Positions 31,011 to 41,818 of a stretch of DNA of 64,000 nt are shown here, one piece after another. The notes beneath the pieces are model-generated. The model made no database searches, was not told the DNA's origin, and saw only the letters and a list, made by a program, of their open reading frames with translations. The position numbers and the translations under genes are program-made. This DNA comes from Anastrepha obliqua. Lineage: Eukaryota; Arthropoda; Insecta; Diptera; Tephritidae. Positions within the stretch are counted from its first letter, which is position 1, and each line of letters begins with the position of its first letter. Location: assembly GCF_027943255.1 (NCBI RefSeq), contig NC_072896.1, positions 64,622,501 through 64,686,500 on the forward strand. The letters run 5' to 3'.

Positions 31011-31193
31011 TTGTTTCTGATTTTTTTTTGTTATACAAACGTTACAACACGTGTGTCTAACGTCAAAATGAAAAACACAAAAAAAAATTAATGAAGTGAT
31101 TAGCGGAAAGTAAACAAATGTACGTCACGAAATAGTCATTGAGTAAAGAAACGCTTTGAGTGATAGTCGGCGACTGAAGTAAACGGTTATAAA

Positions 31194-31400
31194 AGGTGGC
31201 GCAAAATTAACCATTCAACTTTTTACTAAAAAAAAATTATTTTGAATGACAGAAATCTTTATTTTGACCCTTACGTGCTCCATTGCTTGTCTGTTTGTAT
31301 GCTGCAGCTGTCTAGCTCACAAGTGTCAAATATGATTGTCGTAGGACGATATTTGCAAATATTATAAATCTTTCAATAATTGATTAATTTTGCGCCACCT
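31194..31400. mobile_element. 207-bp MITE, hAT-like
   Basis: Ends are inverted copies of AGGTGGCGCAAAATTAA. The flanks GTTATAAA (31186-31193) and GTTATTAA (31401-31408) are an 8-base duplication with one change, the size made by hAT transposases. It has no coding capacity. Confidence 0.85.
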
Positions 31401-31605
31401 GTTATTAACGGATTTTTTATAAATATTTTCGTAGAAAATTTTAGAGTTCCAATTTCCAACTCTAAAGAGAAGCAAATAGCTTCATGTGTATAAAAAAAAA
31501 GATTGATTTATAACACATTTTACACATAATATAAGGATGCTTACGATTTTGACCTACTGTCAAAAAAGGTAGGTATGCGGAACTACCATATAAGAGGGCT
31601 TACAT

Positions 31606-31735
31606 CCCCCCGACAGTCGGTCCTACGGTACCGGAACGACCCGGATTTATTATACATATATCCGACCAAGGACTGTCACTCTAGCAGCACCCTCCGTACA
31701 TGTATGGGGAATGTTTTTGCTGCTACGACAACATA
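31606..31735 (+). mobile_element. short (CAA)n-tailed retroposon
   Basis: The full unit is CGACAGTCGGTCCTACGGTA, GGAACGACCCGGATTTATTA, AAGGACTGTCACTCTAGCAG and TATGGGGAATGTTTTTGCTG, then ACGACAACA. Confidence 0.8.
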
Positions 31736-31739
31736 AGAG

Positions 31740-32239
31740 CGCTTACAGGATTATATGGTCAATTTTCTGTTTTAAGCAAAATAATTTATTTATGTTATAC
31801 TGCACAATTTCTACGGATATATTAATAAATAAAATATTTTAGTTTTGCAGTTTTTATTGTTTCTTTTCCGTTAAGTTTTGTTGATGTTAAATATTTTTTT
31901 CTTCAATGCCTTGAAGTTAGGTACCAGCTTTATGTTTGCTTGAATTTCTTTTACAGAATTAAATTATTTAATTAAATTCCCCTATATAGAGTAGTTACAT
32001 TTAAAACTAATAAGTGTATCTTTGCTCTTAAAAATATGCGGTGCCCTTTGCTTTTAAGGCATTTGCTACCATTATCCTTTGATGAGCCAATGTCCGGGAC
32101 GCACTCCAAATTGTTTTTTAATTGTCGATTGAATTTATTTACTGTGTTTAAAACCTTAATAATAAAGGGTTAAACATCAATGAGGTGGTTTACTTTTTGA
32201 TAGCTTCTTTTACATTTGATGGTTTTTCGTGGATTAAAT
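31740..32239 (-). other. 3' flank / 3' UTR of Cyt-c-p
   Basis: AT-rich sequence downstream of the minus-strand stop, with possible minus-strand poly(A) signals (TTTATT on the plus strand near 31787 and 32136). No other gene seen. Confidence 0.4.
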
Positions 32240-32566
32240 TTACTTGGTTGCTGATTTCAGGTAGGCAATAAGATCACCACGTTCATTGGGCTTTTTCAGA
32301 CCGGCGAAGATCATCTTTGTGCCTGGGATGTATTTCTTGGGATTCTCCAAGTACTCGAAGAGGGTATCCTCATTCCAGGTAATACCTTTCGCTTTGTTGG
32401 CATCTGTGTAAGCGAAACCCGCAGCTTGACCAGTTTTACGGCCGATCAGACCATGCAGGTTAGGGCCGACCTTGTGCTTGCCACCAGCCTCGACAGTATG
32501 ACATTGAGCACAACGTTGCACGAAGAGTTTCTTACCCTTTTCAACATCACCAGCTGGTACGCCCAT
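32240..32566 (-). CDS. Cyt-c-p: cytochrome c, somatic (Cyt-c-p type)
   Basis: The gene encodes 108 residues in one coding exon, the usual insect length. Haem attaches at C19-A-Q-C22-H23, with His23 one axial ligand and Met85 (in PGTKMIFAG) the other. Lysine-rich faces and the [13 protein letters not shown] loop are standard. It carries electrons from complex III to complex IV in the mitochondrial intermembrane space and, in animals, can act in apoptosome signalling. A splice acceptor TTTTCAG lies about 40 bases before the ATG on the minus strand, implying a non-coding first exon upstream (in the 32.6-34 kb region or beyond). Its paralogue lies 7.9 kb upstream on the same strand. Confidence 0.97.
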
Positions 32567-32609
32567 GTTTGAATTTTTTAGTGGATGTTAATAGGTACTC
32601 GCTCTGAAA

Positions 32610-34545
32610 AGAATTCAATAAATAAATGCTGTTTGTTAAAATACGTGTAAATGTGATATAAAATGTGAAAAATAAAATTTTCAATTTTAATTATATATTT
32701 TTGCAAATACTGAGAATTTGGAATAAAAATCGCGCGATTGCTTTATACATACATATCTCTTCAACGATATTTTTAAGCTTTTCCTGGAGGTTCTACGGGG
32801 GCCCTAAGAGGATTGACTCTCATAATTGTGTTACCTTGCCATTTCTATTGGACGTGGTGAGTGGTGCCACGCGCCCCCCATATATATCGTAGTAGTAAAG
32901 GAAAATTTAGAAAAAATATTTACATATAATAAACAAAAAATGTCTTGTTAATTAAAACTTCCGACCTTCAACTTAAATAATGCCAAAACATTTGGTGCAT
33001 TAAATTTCCAGGAAAAGCGTAAACGTAAATCTTCGGAAAATCGTGCGATCTTGTATTCTAAAATTTCACAATTAATGAAAATATTGCATTACCGAAGGCT
33101 AAAGGTCAGTGTCCCTCCTTTTAAAAACCACAAATAGTCTATCGAACCTAATATTTTGGTTTTATTCTAGCGAAATAGTGCGTAAAGGAAAGGCTACCCA
33201 ATTAAAGTTATTATGAAACAGATATTACATAAACAAGCTAAATTAAGTTCGCCATAATTCACCACGGAGTATAATGAAATCTGTGAATACAAATATAAGC
33301 GCACGGCAACATGACTTAAACTTCTCACATGTGAAAGCAATTAGCATGCATAGAACTTTGTGCCTCAAGTGTCTTCGTAACTGCTGCCACTCTTAAGTTG
33401 ACTCATTACCCATTGACTATCTTTACGTCACCACACGTCATTAAACTTGCTTTGTAATGAACCATAAGTTTAAGATCGAGAATATCGTGCCAGAGAACCA
33501 AAATTTAGAGCTTTCATACATTTCAATATAAAATTGAGCAAATATGTACAAATGGATGCACCATGTACATTATGACATGCTTCAGACTTAAGATCAAAAA
33601 TCGAATATATAATTGGCTATCCAATCTGTCTATGTCACATTAAATAGTAGTTCGTTTTGAACGCATAACCTTGTAATAAAAAGTGAGAATAAAATTTTCA
33701 TGTCTCCGTACATGTTCTCATACAAAGTTGTACGAACTGCAGAATTACTTTGAAGGCAACACAATGTGGGAAAATCTGAATAAGACTACCTACACAAAGT
33801 AAAGTAAGATGAAAATTCCCCCACATTTAGCATTCACGTGAATGCGAATTATGTAAAACCATGAAACTAGTGCAAAAAAAATCGAGCAGTACGTTGATAC
33901 TAAAGCCTTGATAAAAATATGTTAGCCACGAGGTGAATCAAGCCAATAATTCGAATTACTTAAAAACTCAGAACGAAAGCAACGCATTTTCACCATTTTT
34001 CCCGTATGTCAATTGTAAACAACTTTTTAGTTGATGACAATGATTCTGTACGCATTTTTTATGTAACTCGAAACAATTTTCAACCCCTGTCTATCTCTAT
34101 GAACCACCGCATGTACATATGTACATACATAGAAGCTACTTTTGCACTTTTTCAGCGTGGGAAATGGTTATGTAATCAATATGTTTAAAATTATAATATA
34201 AGTTTGATTCAAATAATTTATAATGAAAGTTTTGCAATTTCTTTACAAAAATCATTTCGCGTTATAGAACCATTGATTTCATGGGCACACACACCCTTCT
34301 ATATAATATAAATGTAATTAACGAAAAATCCAAGAACTATTTTAGCACTATTATCACCAAATGTACTTACATTGAACACAAATACAACTCGACTGAATTT
34401 AGTAGGCTATGTGGATTCTTCGCGCCTGTCAGCTACACACTCTTTAAGCAACCTTGCATATTTGGGAAATAAATACGTAGGTAACACTTTTTCTTTTTAC
34501 ATGATGTCTGCGCCCGACATTGTTTATTTCTGAATAATCATACGT
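32610..34545. other. AT-rich region upstream of Cyt-c-p
   Basis: This probably contains the 5' leader exon and promoter of Cyt-c-p, which I could not place. A GC-richer patch at 32780-32885 (GGTTCTACGGGGGCCCTAAG) may be a repeat fragment. No other gene or repeat border is recognised. Confidence 0.35.
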
Positions 34546-34682
34546 TCACATATGCATTAATTACCAATAAATCCAAAAATTAATCTATCCGTTCATTACC
34601 TGCAAAATTGACAATCAGCTGTCAATACTGTTGTAAAAGGTTTTTCTTCATACAAATTATTTTGGTGGAATATTTCGGTTGT

Positions 34683-34810
34683 TGTTGTTGTAGCAGCATA
34701 AACATTCCCCATACTTACATACGGAGAATGCTGCTGTAGTGACAGTCCTTGGCCGGATATAAGTCCGGGTCGTTTCGGTAACGTAGAACCGACTGTCGTG
34801 GTCCGACTGT
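34683..34810 (-). mobile_element. short (CAA)n-tailed retroposon with target duplication
   Basis: Minus orientation, full unit, with the tail read as TGTTGTTGTTGTAGCAGC on the plus strand. TTTCGGT stands on both sides. The second copy of the host element (near 44890) shows the empty site with a single TTTCGGTG, which confirms the insertion. Confidence 0.88.
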
Positions 34811-35263
34811 TTCGGTCTTTTTGGTTTGTTTAATTATTATTAACGATATAAAGAAAAGACAAGGAGAATGAATAGCTAATTTAATTGCGCCATTAGCTCC
34901 TAATAATAAACTGTTGAAGTAAATCCGCAAACGACACATTTGATATTGGATATTACATTTTATAATAAGTAAAAAGAGGAATAACGTTTTTTATGTTATA
35001 TGAATGCACAGTTACTAATACTTAAGTAAACATATTATTAGAATTATGTCTATAAACTTGTTTTCTTTGCCGGCATCCATTTTATTTAGTTTTCACTTTG
35101 ACCTTTTTCTTTGCACGCGTAAAAATAATGATCTGTTACACCGAAAACACAGAGTTGTATGTCAAAAAGTATGATTATTATCTAGGATTATTTAATAATC
35201 TCAGATTTTGGGAGAGGAAATTTGTATGGGAATCTCGCTTTTTAATTACAGATTGGGAGTTAA

Positions 35264-35483
35264 GCTACGGCGACACGCTCATGAATTTTCTGTCCAGCAG
35301 CTTATATGTGTGCGTGTCGGGTGCATGACGCTTGTCCGCGAAAAAATTTAAAATTTTTAATTTTCATCATGCAAAAGCCGACAACAAGTATTCTATGTGT
35401 GACACGAAACAAGTACATGTGTCACCCGACACGCACACATATAAGCTGCTGGACAGCAAATGCATGAGCGTGTTGCAGTAGCT
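35264..35483. mobile_element. 220-bp MITE with ~60-bp inverted ends, TTAA target
   Basis: Left end GCTACGGCGACACGCTCATG and the complement of the right end (AGCTACTGCAACACGCTCAT) continue as inverted repeats through CAGCAGCTTATATGTGTGCG. The flanks are TTAA (extendable to TTAAGC). The empty site, GGGAGTTAAGCACGAAAAGG, is present in the sister element near 45750. It has no gene. Confidence 0.88.
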
Positions 35484-35640
35484 TTAAGCACGAAAAAATA
35501 GATCATCTACTTATATGTGAACGTATTATAATGATAATTTTCAAAATATATAAGCCAGGAAGACATGAGACATAAATAATGCATGTGATGAGCATTACAT
35601 AAGCATTACAGGTGTATTCTTCAAAGATAATAATACTATA

Positions 35641-36521
35641 TAGGGTGGGTCATGTAATATTTGCTTTTTGAATCGGTTATAAAAAAAAAACTAATCAATA
35701 TTTTTTACAATTTTTTTTTGTTATTTTGAAGATTGAACATTGTCATTTATGAATGAAAAATAATATCGTTCAAATGACTGCCACGACTAGCTTTACAGTA
35801 GGCCATTCGATCAACCCAATTTTTAAGCACAGCGGCAACTTCGATTTCGTGTTTTAAAGCATCAATCGTCTCTGGATGGTTCGCATAGCATTTGTCCTTA
35901 ACGCCTCCGCACAAAAAATAGTCCAACGGGCTTAAATCACAGCTCCGAGGCGGCCAATTGATATCGGAATTTCGGCTGATTATTCGGTTTTCAAAAACGG
36001 TAGCCAAAATTTCGAGTGTAACTTTGGTAGTGTGACAAGTTGCACCGTCCTGTTGAAACCAAATGCCGTCCATGTCATCCTCTTCAATTTTTGAAAACAA
36101 AATCTCGTTGAGCATGTCACGGTAACGCTCGCCATTTACTGTAACCACGGCTCCTCGCTCATTTTCGAAAAAAATGGCTCGATGATGCCGCCAGACCAAA
36201 AACCGCACCAAACAGTGACTCGTTGTGGATGCATTTGCTTCTCTACAGTAACGTGTGGATATTCTGAGCCCCAGTTCCAACAATTTTGCGTATTGACGTA
36301 GCCACCGATGTGGAAATCAGAAAAGAAGAAAGACTCTCAGAAAGACTCACCACTTTGGAAATAGGTTTTCAATATTTCCCAATTTTGTTCAAGCGTATAG
36401 CGTCCCATTTCGTAAATGTCAAACCTTTAAGTAAATTATGAACACATTTGACATGTCATTCGTGTTACCATTCTCAAAAAAATAGGTGGTTCAAAAAGCA
36501 AACGCCATATGGCCCACCCTG
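35641..36521 (-). mobile_element. rosa-like (DD41D) transposon, 5' half of gene deleted
   Basis: Ends TAGGGTGGGTCATGTAATAT and the complement of ATATGGCCCACCCTG are flanked by TA. The remaining gene part is described at 35747-36283. A leftover of the transposase N-terminus lies near 36350-36410 (TTGTTCAAGCGTATAGCGTC on the plus strand). Confidence 0.85.
35747..36283 (-). pseudogene. DD41D transposase, C-terminal half
   Basis: The 178-residue frame holds FQQDGATCH (second Asp) and NWPPRSCDLSPLDYFLCG. The third Asp lies 41 residues later by count. The first catalytic Asp and most of the DNA-binding domain are lost by deletion. It is clearly a different lineage from the intact copy at 15261-16316, with about one third to one half identity by eye. 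Confidence 0.85.
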
Positions 36522-36620
36522 TACGTTCACATATAATTAGATTATCTACTTTTTTGCGCTTAAAAAATATTTACAAGATGCATATGTTTTCAATTTCGAG
36601 AAAAATTCAGTAAGGAATAT
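36522..36620 (-). mobile_element. end fragment of the TA-flanked MADF-type element
   Basis: It begins TACGTTCACATATAATTAGA and runs through ATTATCTACTTTTTTGCGCT, the inverse of the right end of copies 1 and 2. It directly abuts the rosa-like element. The inner border is uncertain. Confidence 0.55.
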
Positions 36621-36729
36621 TTCATTTGGTCTCCTACTGTTTGGCCGCTTTAGGAACCTGCAAGGGAAAATTTGTAAATGAGCAAGAATAATTTACCATT
36701 TACATATTATAGATCCAATAATCTGGGAT

Positions 36730-39700
36730 CCAATAATCTGGGGCTAATAGTGGGCTGTGACGCAAATTCACAGAAAATTGTATAGGGAAGCAGCAAATGC
36801 AACCCCAGAGGTCTCAAGTTACTGGATTTTATCCTGTCATCTGATTTGGTCATTCAAAACACTGGTAACAAACCTACTTTTGTGACCAAAAGGAGACAAG
36901 AGGTGATTGTTTCAACATTTACCAAGAGGCCAGTTGGAAATCAAATCAACCGATGGCAAGTTCTGGAAGAGGACTCTCTTTCTGATCATCGTCTTATCGA
37001 ATTCCGACTGGGAATTGATACAATATCAATACCTTCTGGTAGGAATCCTCGAAATGTGGACTGGGACAGGTATGGTGAGCTTGTAACAGAGCGATTATCA
37101 AACCTTAAAAAACTCAGATCAGTAGAAATGATTGAAGATGCTACTAAGAAATTAGAAGGTACTTTAATTAATTGCTTTAAGGAACTGTGCCCACCCAGGC
37201 ACAGCAGACAGGGGAAAGCGGTTCCTTGGTGGAACTCTGAACTGTCGAAGCTTCGTGTACGGTCCGAAAAAAAAACTTCTTAATAAGGCCTTAAAAACCC
37301 AAACAGAAGAGGACTGGGCTAATCATCGACTTATACAGAGAGAATATAAGCAAAAAGTACGGAAAGCCAAACTTGAAACCCATTTTCCGGGTAGTAGAAC
37401 TCTCTCTGAATAGAGAGTGACATGAACAATAACGGTAGCGACGGTGGAACCTCTAGGTACAGCTGGTATATTGCTAGTCGCATAGTGTCAAAAGAATCGA
37501 TAAGGTTTTCCTTGTCTTCCTTTGAGAACTTTAAGTCCGCTGGACCTGACGGAATATATCCAGCAATGCTTAAAAAAGGAGGAGACAGGTTGATTGAGGT
37601 CCTGAAAAGGATCTTCACAGCCTGTCTTGCACTTGGTTATATACCATCCCAATGGCGACGCTTAAGGGTAGTATTTATTCCGAAAGCAGGAAAAGACGAC
37701 TATTCCTCAGCAAAAAGTTTTATACCAATCAGTTTGACATCGTTCGTGTTGAAAAGTCTAGAACGAGTGGTGGAGAAACATATTCGAGTGGGGGTATTGC
37801 CGAGAAGTCCACTTAGTAGAAATCAACACGCTTACCAGAGTGGAAAATCATGTGAATCAGCCCTACACGATTTTTTTAGCTAGATTGAAGCCGGGCTGGA
37901 AGCTGACGAATACACAATGGGCGTGTTCGTGGACATTGAGGGGGCTTTTGATAATGCCACTTTCGGCTGGATGTTCTTCTGCTGAACGACACGTAGTTAA
38001 TCAAACCATTGTAAAATGAATATATTCCATGCTCTCTGAGAGGCTGTTAACCGCTGGTGGGAGCGGTGACGAACAAATCACAGTCAGGGCCAGTCAAGGA
38101 TGTCCCCAAGGGGGTGTTCTTTCTCCGCTGCTGTGGTGCTTCGTCGCTGACTCTCTATTAGCGGAGATGCAGGAACTCGGTTTTCATGTCCAAGCATATG
38201 CGGACGATGTCTGTGCGCTAACATCAGATAAATCCCTAGGGAGGCTTTGCACGAAAGGGCAGAGGATTCTTGTCAAAATCGATGACTGGTGCATGAGACA
38301 AGGTCTTTCCGTTAATCCGAACAAAACAACCATAGTCTTGTTTACGAGAAAACGGAAATTGGATGGAATCACTCTTCCAACACTGAAAGGTGTGACACTT
38401 GGTCTTTCCGATAAAGTTAAATATTTAGGAGTAATCTTGGATAAGAAGCTGACTTGGGAGACACACGTTTCACTGATGGTGAATCGCGCATTGAGGATTT
38501 TTCAGCAATGCTGTAGAGCCTTTGGTAAAACCTGGGGTCTGAAACCTGCTGTGGTCCTATGGATATACACAGCACTTCTCAGACCAATCATCACTTACGC
38601 TTCTGTGGTATGGTGGCGACGGAGCATGGTTAAGTACACAATCCGGGAACTATACAGGATACAAAGAAGTGTACGTTTATGCATCACGGCTGCCATGAGT
38701 ACAACCTCTGGTGATGCCCTAAACGCTATGCTTTATTTGCTCCCACTGGATCTTAAGATACAACAGGAAGTAATAAAAGCAATGTGTAGACTCCATAAAT
38801 ATGGTTTCTGACACGAAGACGGAACTTCGGGACAGAGAGAAATCTTTAGGTTGCTATCTGAGCAGTATTCTCTGTTTTTGGAACCTAAAGACGACCTGAT
38901 ACCCACAGTTTCATTTAGAAGGAAATTTGATGTCAGATTGCGTGAGCAATGGAGCAATCCAGAATGCATGCAGGGAGGTTTGACGGATATTTTCTTTAAC
39001 GATGGGTCCAAGAATGAAATAGGGTCTGAAGCCCGATGGTACTTAAAAGATAGTAATAAGTATCACTATGCTATGGGGGAAATGGCAACTGTTTTCCAAA
39101 CATCCTGCCATCCTGAAAGTAGCCGAATGGATAATCGAGAGGAGATGGAGTGGGAAACAGATTGGAGTTTTCAGTGACAGTCAGGCTGCACTGAAGGCCC
39201 TGGAGGACGCAAAGCAAACCTCAAAGATTGTTCAAGAATGTAAGAAGAAGCTCAATTCTGTCGCAAGATGAAACAGGTTTGTACTTGTATGGGTTCCGGG
39301 ACACTCCGGTGTTCAAGAAAACGAAATCGCCGACGAATTGGCCAACCGTTGATCAGCGGTTTCGTCACAGGGGCCAGAGCCAATAATCGGAATCAGTTCC
39401 GCAGGAATCATGAACTGGATCAGCGATTATGTAGGCAATCTGCGTAAAGAGCGATGGTCCGGTCTAGAACCCTGCAGAACTGCCAAGTGTTTTGTGACAA
39501 ATCCGAACAGAAAACTGTGAAACTTTCTACTAAAACTTAGAAGGAAAGACATTCGGTTGATGGCCGGTATCATTACAGGACACAACCCATGGGGTCAGCA
39601 TATGACCACCATTGGAATCATTGAGGATCCGGTGTGCCTGTCATGCTTGGATGAAGCGGATAGCACTGAGCACTTTCTCTGTGAGTGTCCTGCCTTTGCT

Positions 39701-39995
39701 AGAGCACGGCTACGAATTTTGGTTTCCGATGTCACGAGAATGAGTAATATTTGTCCTCTAAAACTGGAGGATATTTACAGATTTGCCAAAGAATCTGGAA
39801 AATTCTCACAGGACTAACTATCTCTATCTCTGTCTCTATTCTTTCCTGTCTCTTTCTCTGATATTTTTCTCCTTCCCTCCTTGACTACCCACCCCCTTTC
39901 CAGAGCTTTAAATACAATGGGCTTATCAGCCTGAGTGTTTTAGGAGCCACCAAATCTCCTGGTGCTCCTGGCTCGACCTTTTCAAATTTTAATTT
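36730..39995 (+). mobile_element. LOA/R1-type LINE, 5'-truncated and frameshifted
   Basis: In order: the endonuclease end (LIVGCDANSQKIV, EEDSLSDHRLIEFRL), polymerase, RNase H and a C-terminal cysteine/histidine motif. A 3' UTR with GGAGCCACCAAATCTCCTGG reaches about 39990. The 5' part of ORF2 and all of ORF1 are missing. The insertion abuts one copy of the 40005-40375 repeat. Confidence 0.8.
36846..39817 (+). pseudogene. LOA/R1-type LINE ORF2 remnant
   Basis: Frames at 36846-37283, 37422-37883, 38029-38811, 38851-39271 and 39557-39817 follow one another. The polymerase blocks are FENFKSAGPDGIYPAMLKKG, GVFVDIEGAFDNATF, ASQGCPQGGVLSPLLWCFVA and AYADDVCALTSD, so the catalytic YADD box is intact. 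RNase H has FNDGSKNEIG, FSDSQAALKAL and VWVPGHSGVQENEIADELAN. The C-terminus has CLSCLDEADSTEHFLCECP, a CCHC motif. At least five frame breaks exist. RNase H after the polymerase is typical of LOA and I-group LINEs. Confidence 0.8.
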
Positions 39996-40004
39996 TTCAT
40001 TTCA

Positions 40005-40375
40005 ACTCTTTTTGTTAAGAGAACGACTTTTTTGCTATACTTGAGGTTATGTAACAAGATAAGGTACTCTAAGGATTGAGGACCGGAAGAAACGATTACG
40101 CGTTTATGGTTTTAATTCGCATTCAGTAAATTCAAACGCTTTTTAAAATGTGTAAAAAGGCTTTCAATGTTAAGAAGACAAAAAATTAAATTTAATTTTC
40201 AAAATATCAAATTTTTTAAGAACCAACTGCTTTTCATTAACTCTAAAATCTTCTCAGAGTGTCCTTTTTTAACCTTCTTTTGTTTAATAATACAGTTTTG
40301 TTTTTTAACTTACAGTTTTGGTAGCTTTAAATTAAAAATAAGAAACAAACACCAAACTTAAAAATTTTCGCATTT
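40005..40375. repeat. direct repeat, left copy
   Basis: It matches 43625-44135 over blocks such as AACGACTTTTTTGCTATACT, GGTTTTAATTCGCATTCAGT and TTTAACCTTCTTTTGTTTAA. It lies between the LINE end and the stop of the Cyt-c-d gene and so may include part of that gene's 3' UTR. The right copy has extra internal sequence. Confidence 0.75.
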
Positions 40376-40479
40376 TGATATATGTATATTGGTTATCGTT
40401 GTAATATTAAACATTTAATTTATTCAGATTTCATTACATTAGTATATGTTGTTATAAGTTTAATGAAAAGAATAGAGTT

Positions 40480-40803
40480 TTACTTGGCACTCTTTAAATA
40501 CGCAATTATATCTGAGCGTTCCTCTGCTTTTTTAAGTCCGGCAAATACCATTTTTGTTCCTGGTATGAATTTTTTTGGATTTTCCAAATATTCAAAGAGG
40601 ACGTCATCAGTCCAAGTCACTCCTTTTTTTTTATTTGCATCTGAATATTTATAATCGCTTAAAGAACCACTCTTTCGTCCAACTACACCAAACAGATTTG
40701 GCCCAACTTTGTGTCGTGCGCCCTTCTCAACCGGATGACATTGAGCACATTTTTGCACAAAAATCTTTTTTCCATTTTCGGCATTACCGGCCGGAATACC
40801 CAT
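40480..40803 (-). CDS. Cyt-c-d: cytochrome c, diverged paralogue (Cyt-c-d type)
   Basis: The product is 107 residues in one exon. Haem attachment C19-A-Q-C22-H23 and axial Met85 (PGTKMVFAG) are present, so it should bind haem. It differs from the somatic copy at positions that are nearly fixed in the family: Thr24 is Pro, Gly29 is Ala and Tyr79 is Phe. [16 protein letters not shown] and [16 protein letters not shown] resemble the Drosophila Cyt-c-d protein, which is expressed in testis and needed for caspase activation during sperm individualisation. That role is inferred here. A pseudogene is unlikely because the frame is open and substitutions are mostly conservative. Confidence 0.92.
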   Translation of the reverse strand: MGIPAGNAENGKKIFVQKCAQCHPVEKGARHKVGPNLFGVVGRKSGSLSDYKYSDANKKKGVTWTDDVLFEYLENPKKFIPGTKMVFAGLKKAEERSDIIAYLKSAK

Positions 40804-41044
40804 AGTGTAAAATCGTGCACGTCAACCAAAGTGAATTAAAAAAATTTCGAAAAAGGAAAAACGGTGTGGGAGAAATAACGTAATTATTACAGTATAAGAA
40901 TCAAATGAAAATTATTTCAAATTGCTTATTCAAAAACACATTTTTAATAGGATTGCCATATGGAGTTAATATACACAAATTATTCTGATGTTATGATACT
41001 GTAGACAGCGCGCAATTTGTATTATGTAATTGGGTTATGCACAG

Positions 41045-41145
41045 GTTCGAGTCCCCGTGCACGAACATCAAATACTAGAAAAAGTTTTTTCTAATAGCGG
41101 TTGCCCCTCGGCAGGCAATTGCAAATCTCTGAAATGTTGGCAAAC
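41045..41145 (+). mobile_element. SINE fragment, second subfamily
   Basis: It has a B box GGTTCGAGTCC, then CCGTGCACGAACATCAAATA, then TTTTTTCTAATAGCGGTTGC and CCCTCGGCAGGCAAT. The link between B box and body differs from the main subfamily and matches the copy at 60237. Both ends are truncated. Confidence 0.7.
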
Positions 41146-41149
41146 TTTT

Positions 41150-41815
41150 CTCGAATATTTTTTTGTATTAGGATAAATATTCATAAATATTCATATCATT
41201 TAAATAAAATGCACTTAAGAAAATGTTCAAGTTAATTGATTTATTCTTATAACGCGCCTTAACTATTACTTAGAAGTACCTAACCGCGGTCAGGTTCGCT
41301 TGCACTGAAACATGCAATGAATCGTAAATGAAGTCCGTTTGCTTGGAAAATCCTGATTATTGGGTTTCTAAATAATATTCATAAACTAAGAACTATCACT
41401 TTGTACGTTTACACGCTCGTGCGGTAATGGCAACTTATATTTTCTGGCCACTTCTGTCTCGTCGTCTGTTTGTTTTAGGGCCTCCGTACACGGGTCATAT
41501 CGTCATCGTAGCTTATGCGTTAAAATGTACGCGAGGTATACGCTCGTTGTGGCACACTTGAGTTCGGGTCGTCAGCTACTCGTACTCGTTACAGCAAGCA
41601 TCGGCATGACGCTTATCGTACATCAGAGTCGTCAAATATCATGTACTCTTGTAGTTTGTTTTTGAATAGTCGGGTTCAAAATCGCTACAAGATCCTTAAA
41701 AGCATTTTTAGACATTCTGTAAAATGTCTGAAATTTATAATCATTGTAGATGCTTTCCATTTCAATTCAACCGGGCTATTCGGGTCATGTTCTTCGATTT
41801 CGATGTAACTCAAAT
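41150..41815. other. unassigned spacer
   Basis: 41420-41640 is GC-richer (CGTACACGGGTCATATCGTC, ACTCGTACTCGTTACAGCAA) without an open frame or known motif. Otherwise nothing seen. Confidence 0.3.
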
Positions 41816-41818
41816 ATG

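Larger units (their letters stand above)
24750..31030 (-). mobile_element. I-clade LINE, about 4.5 kb, interrupted by a Tc1 element and a SINE
   Basis: In order on the minus strand: ORF1 with three CCHC knuckles (31010-29844), AP endonuclease (29524 onward), reverse transcriptase (28203 to about 25800) and RNase H (25180-24980). The Tc1 element at 26336-27920 splits the polymerase and the SINE at 30593-30793 splits ORF1. Removing both restores continuous homology. Stops and the mutated catalytic box show it is inactive. Confidence 0.85.
34551..35525 (-). mobile_element. TA-flanked element with MADF-like start codon region, copy 1
   Basis: The ends are TACGTTCACATAT and its complement (ATATGTGAACGTA). 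It shares nearly its whole length with 44750-45798. On the minus strand near 35080 an ATG opens MDAGKENKFIDI, a start like those of MADF domains, but it is soon closed. Two younger insertions sit inside it (34683-34810 and 35264-35483). Coding orientation is opposite to the plus strand. Confidence 0.75.
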
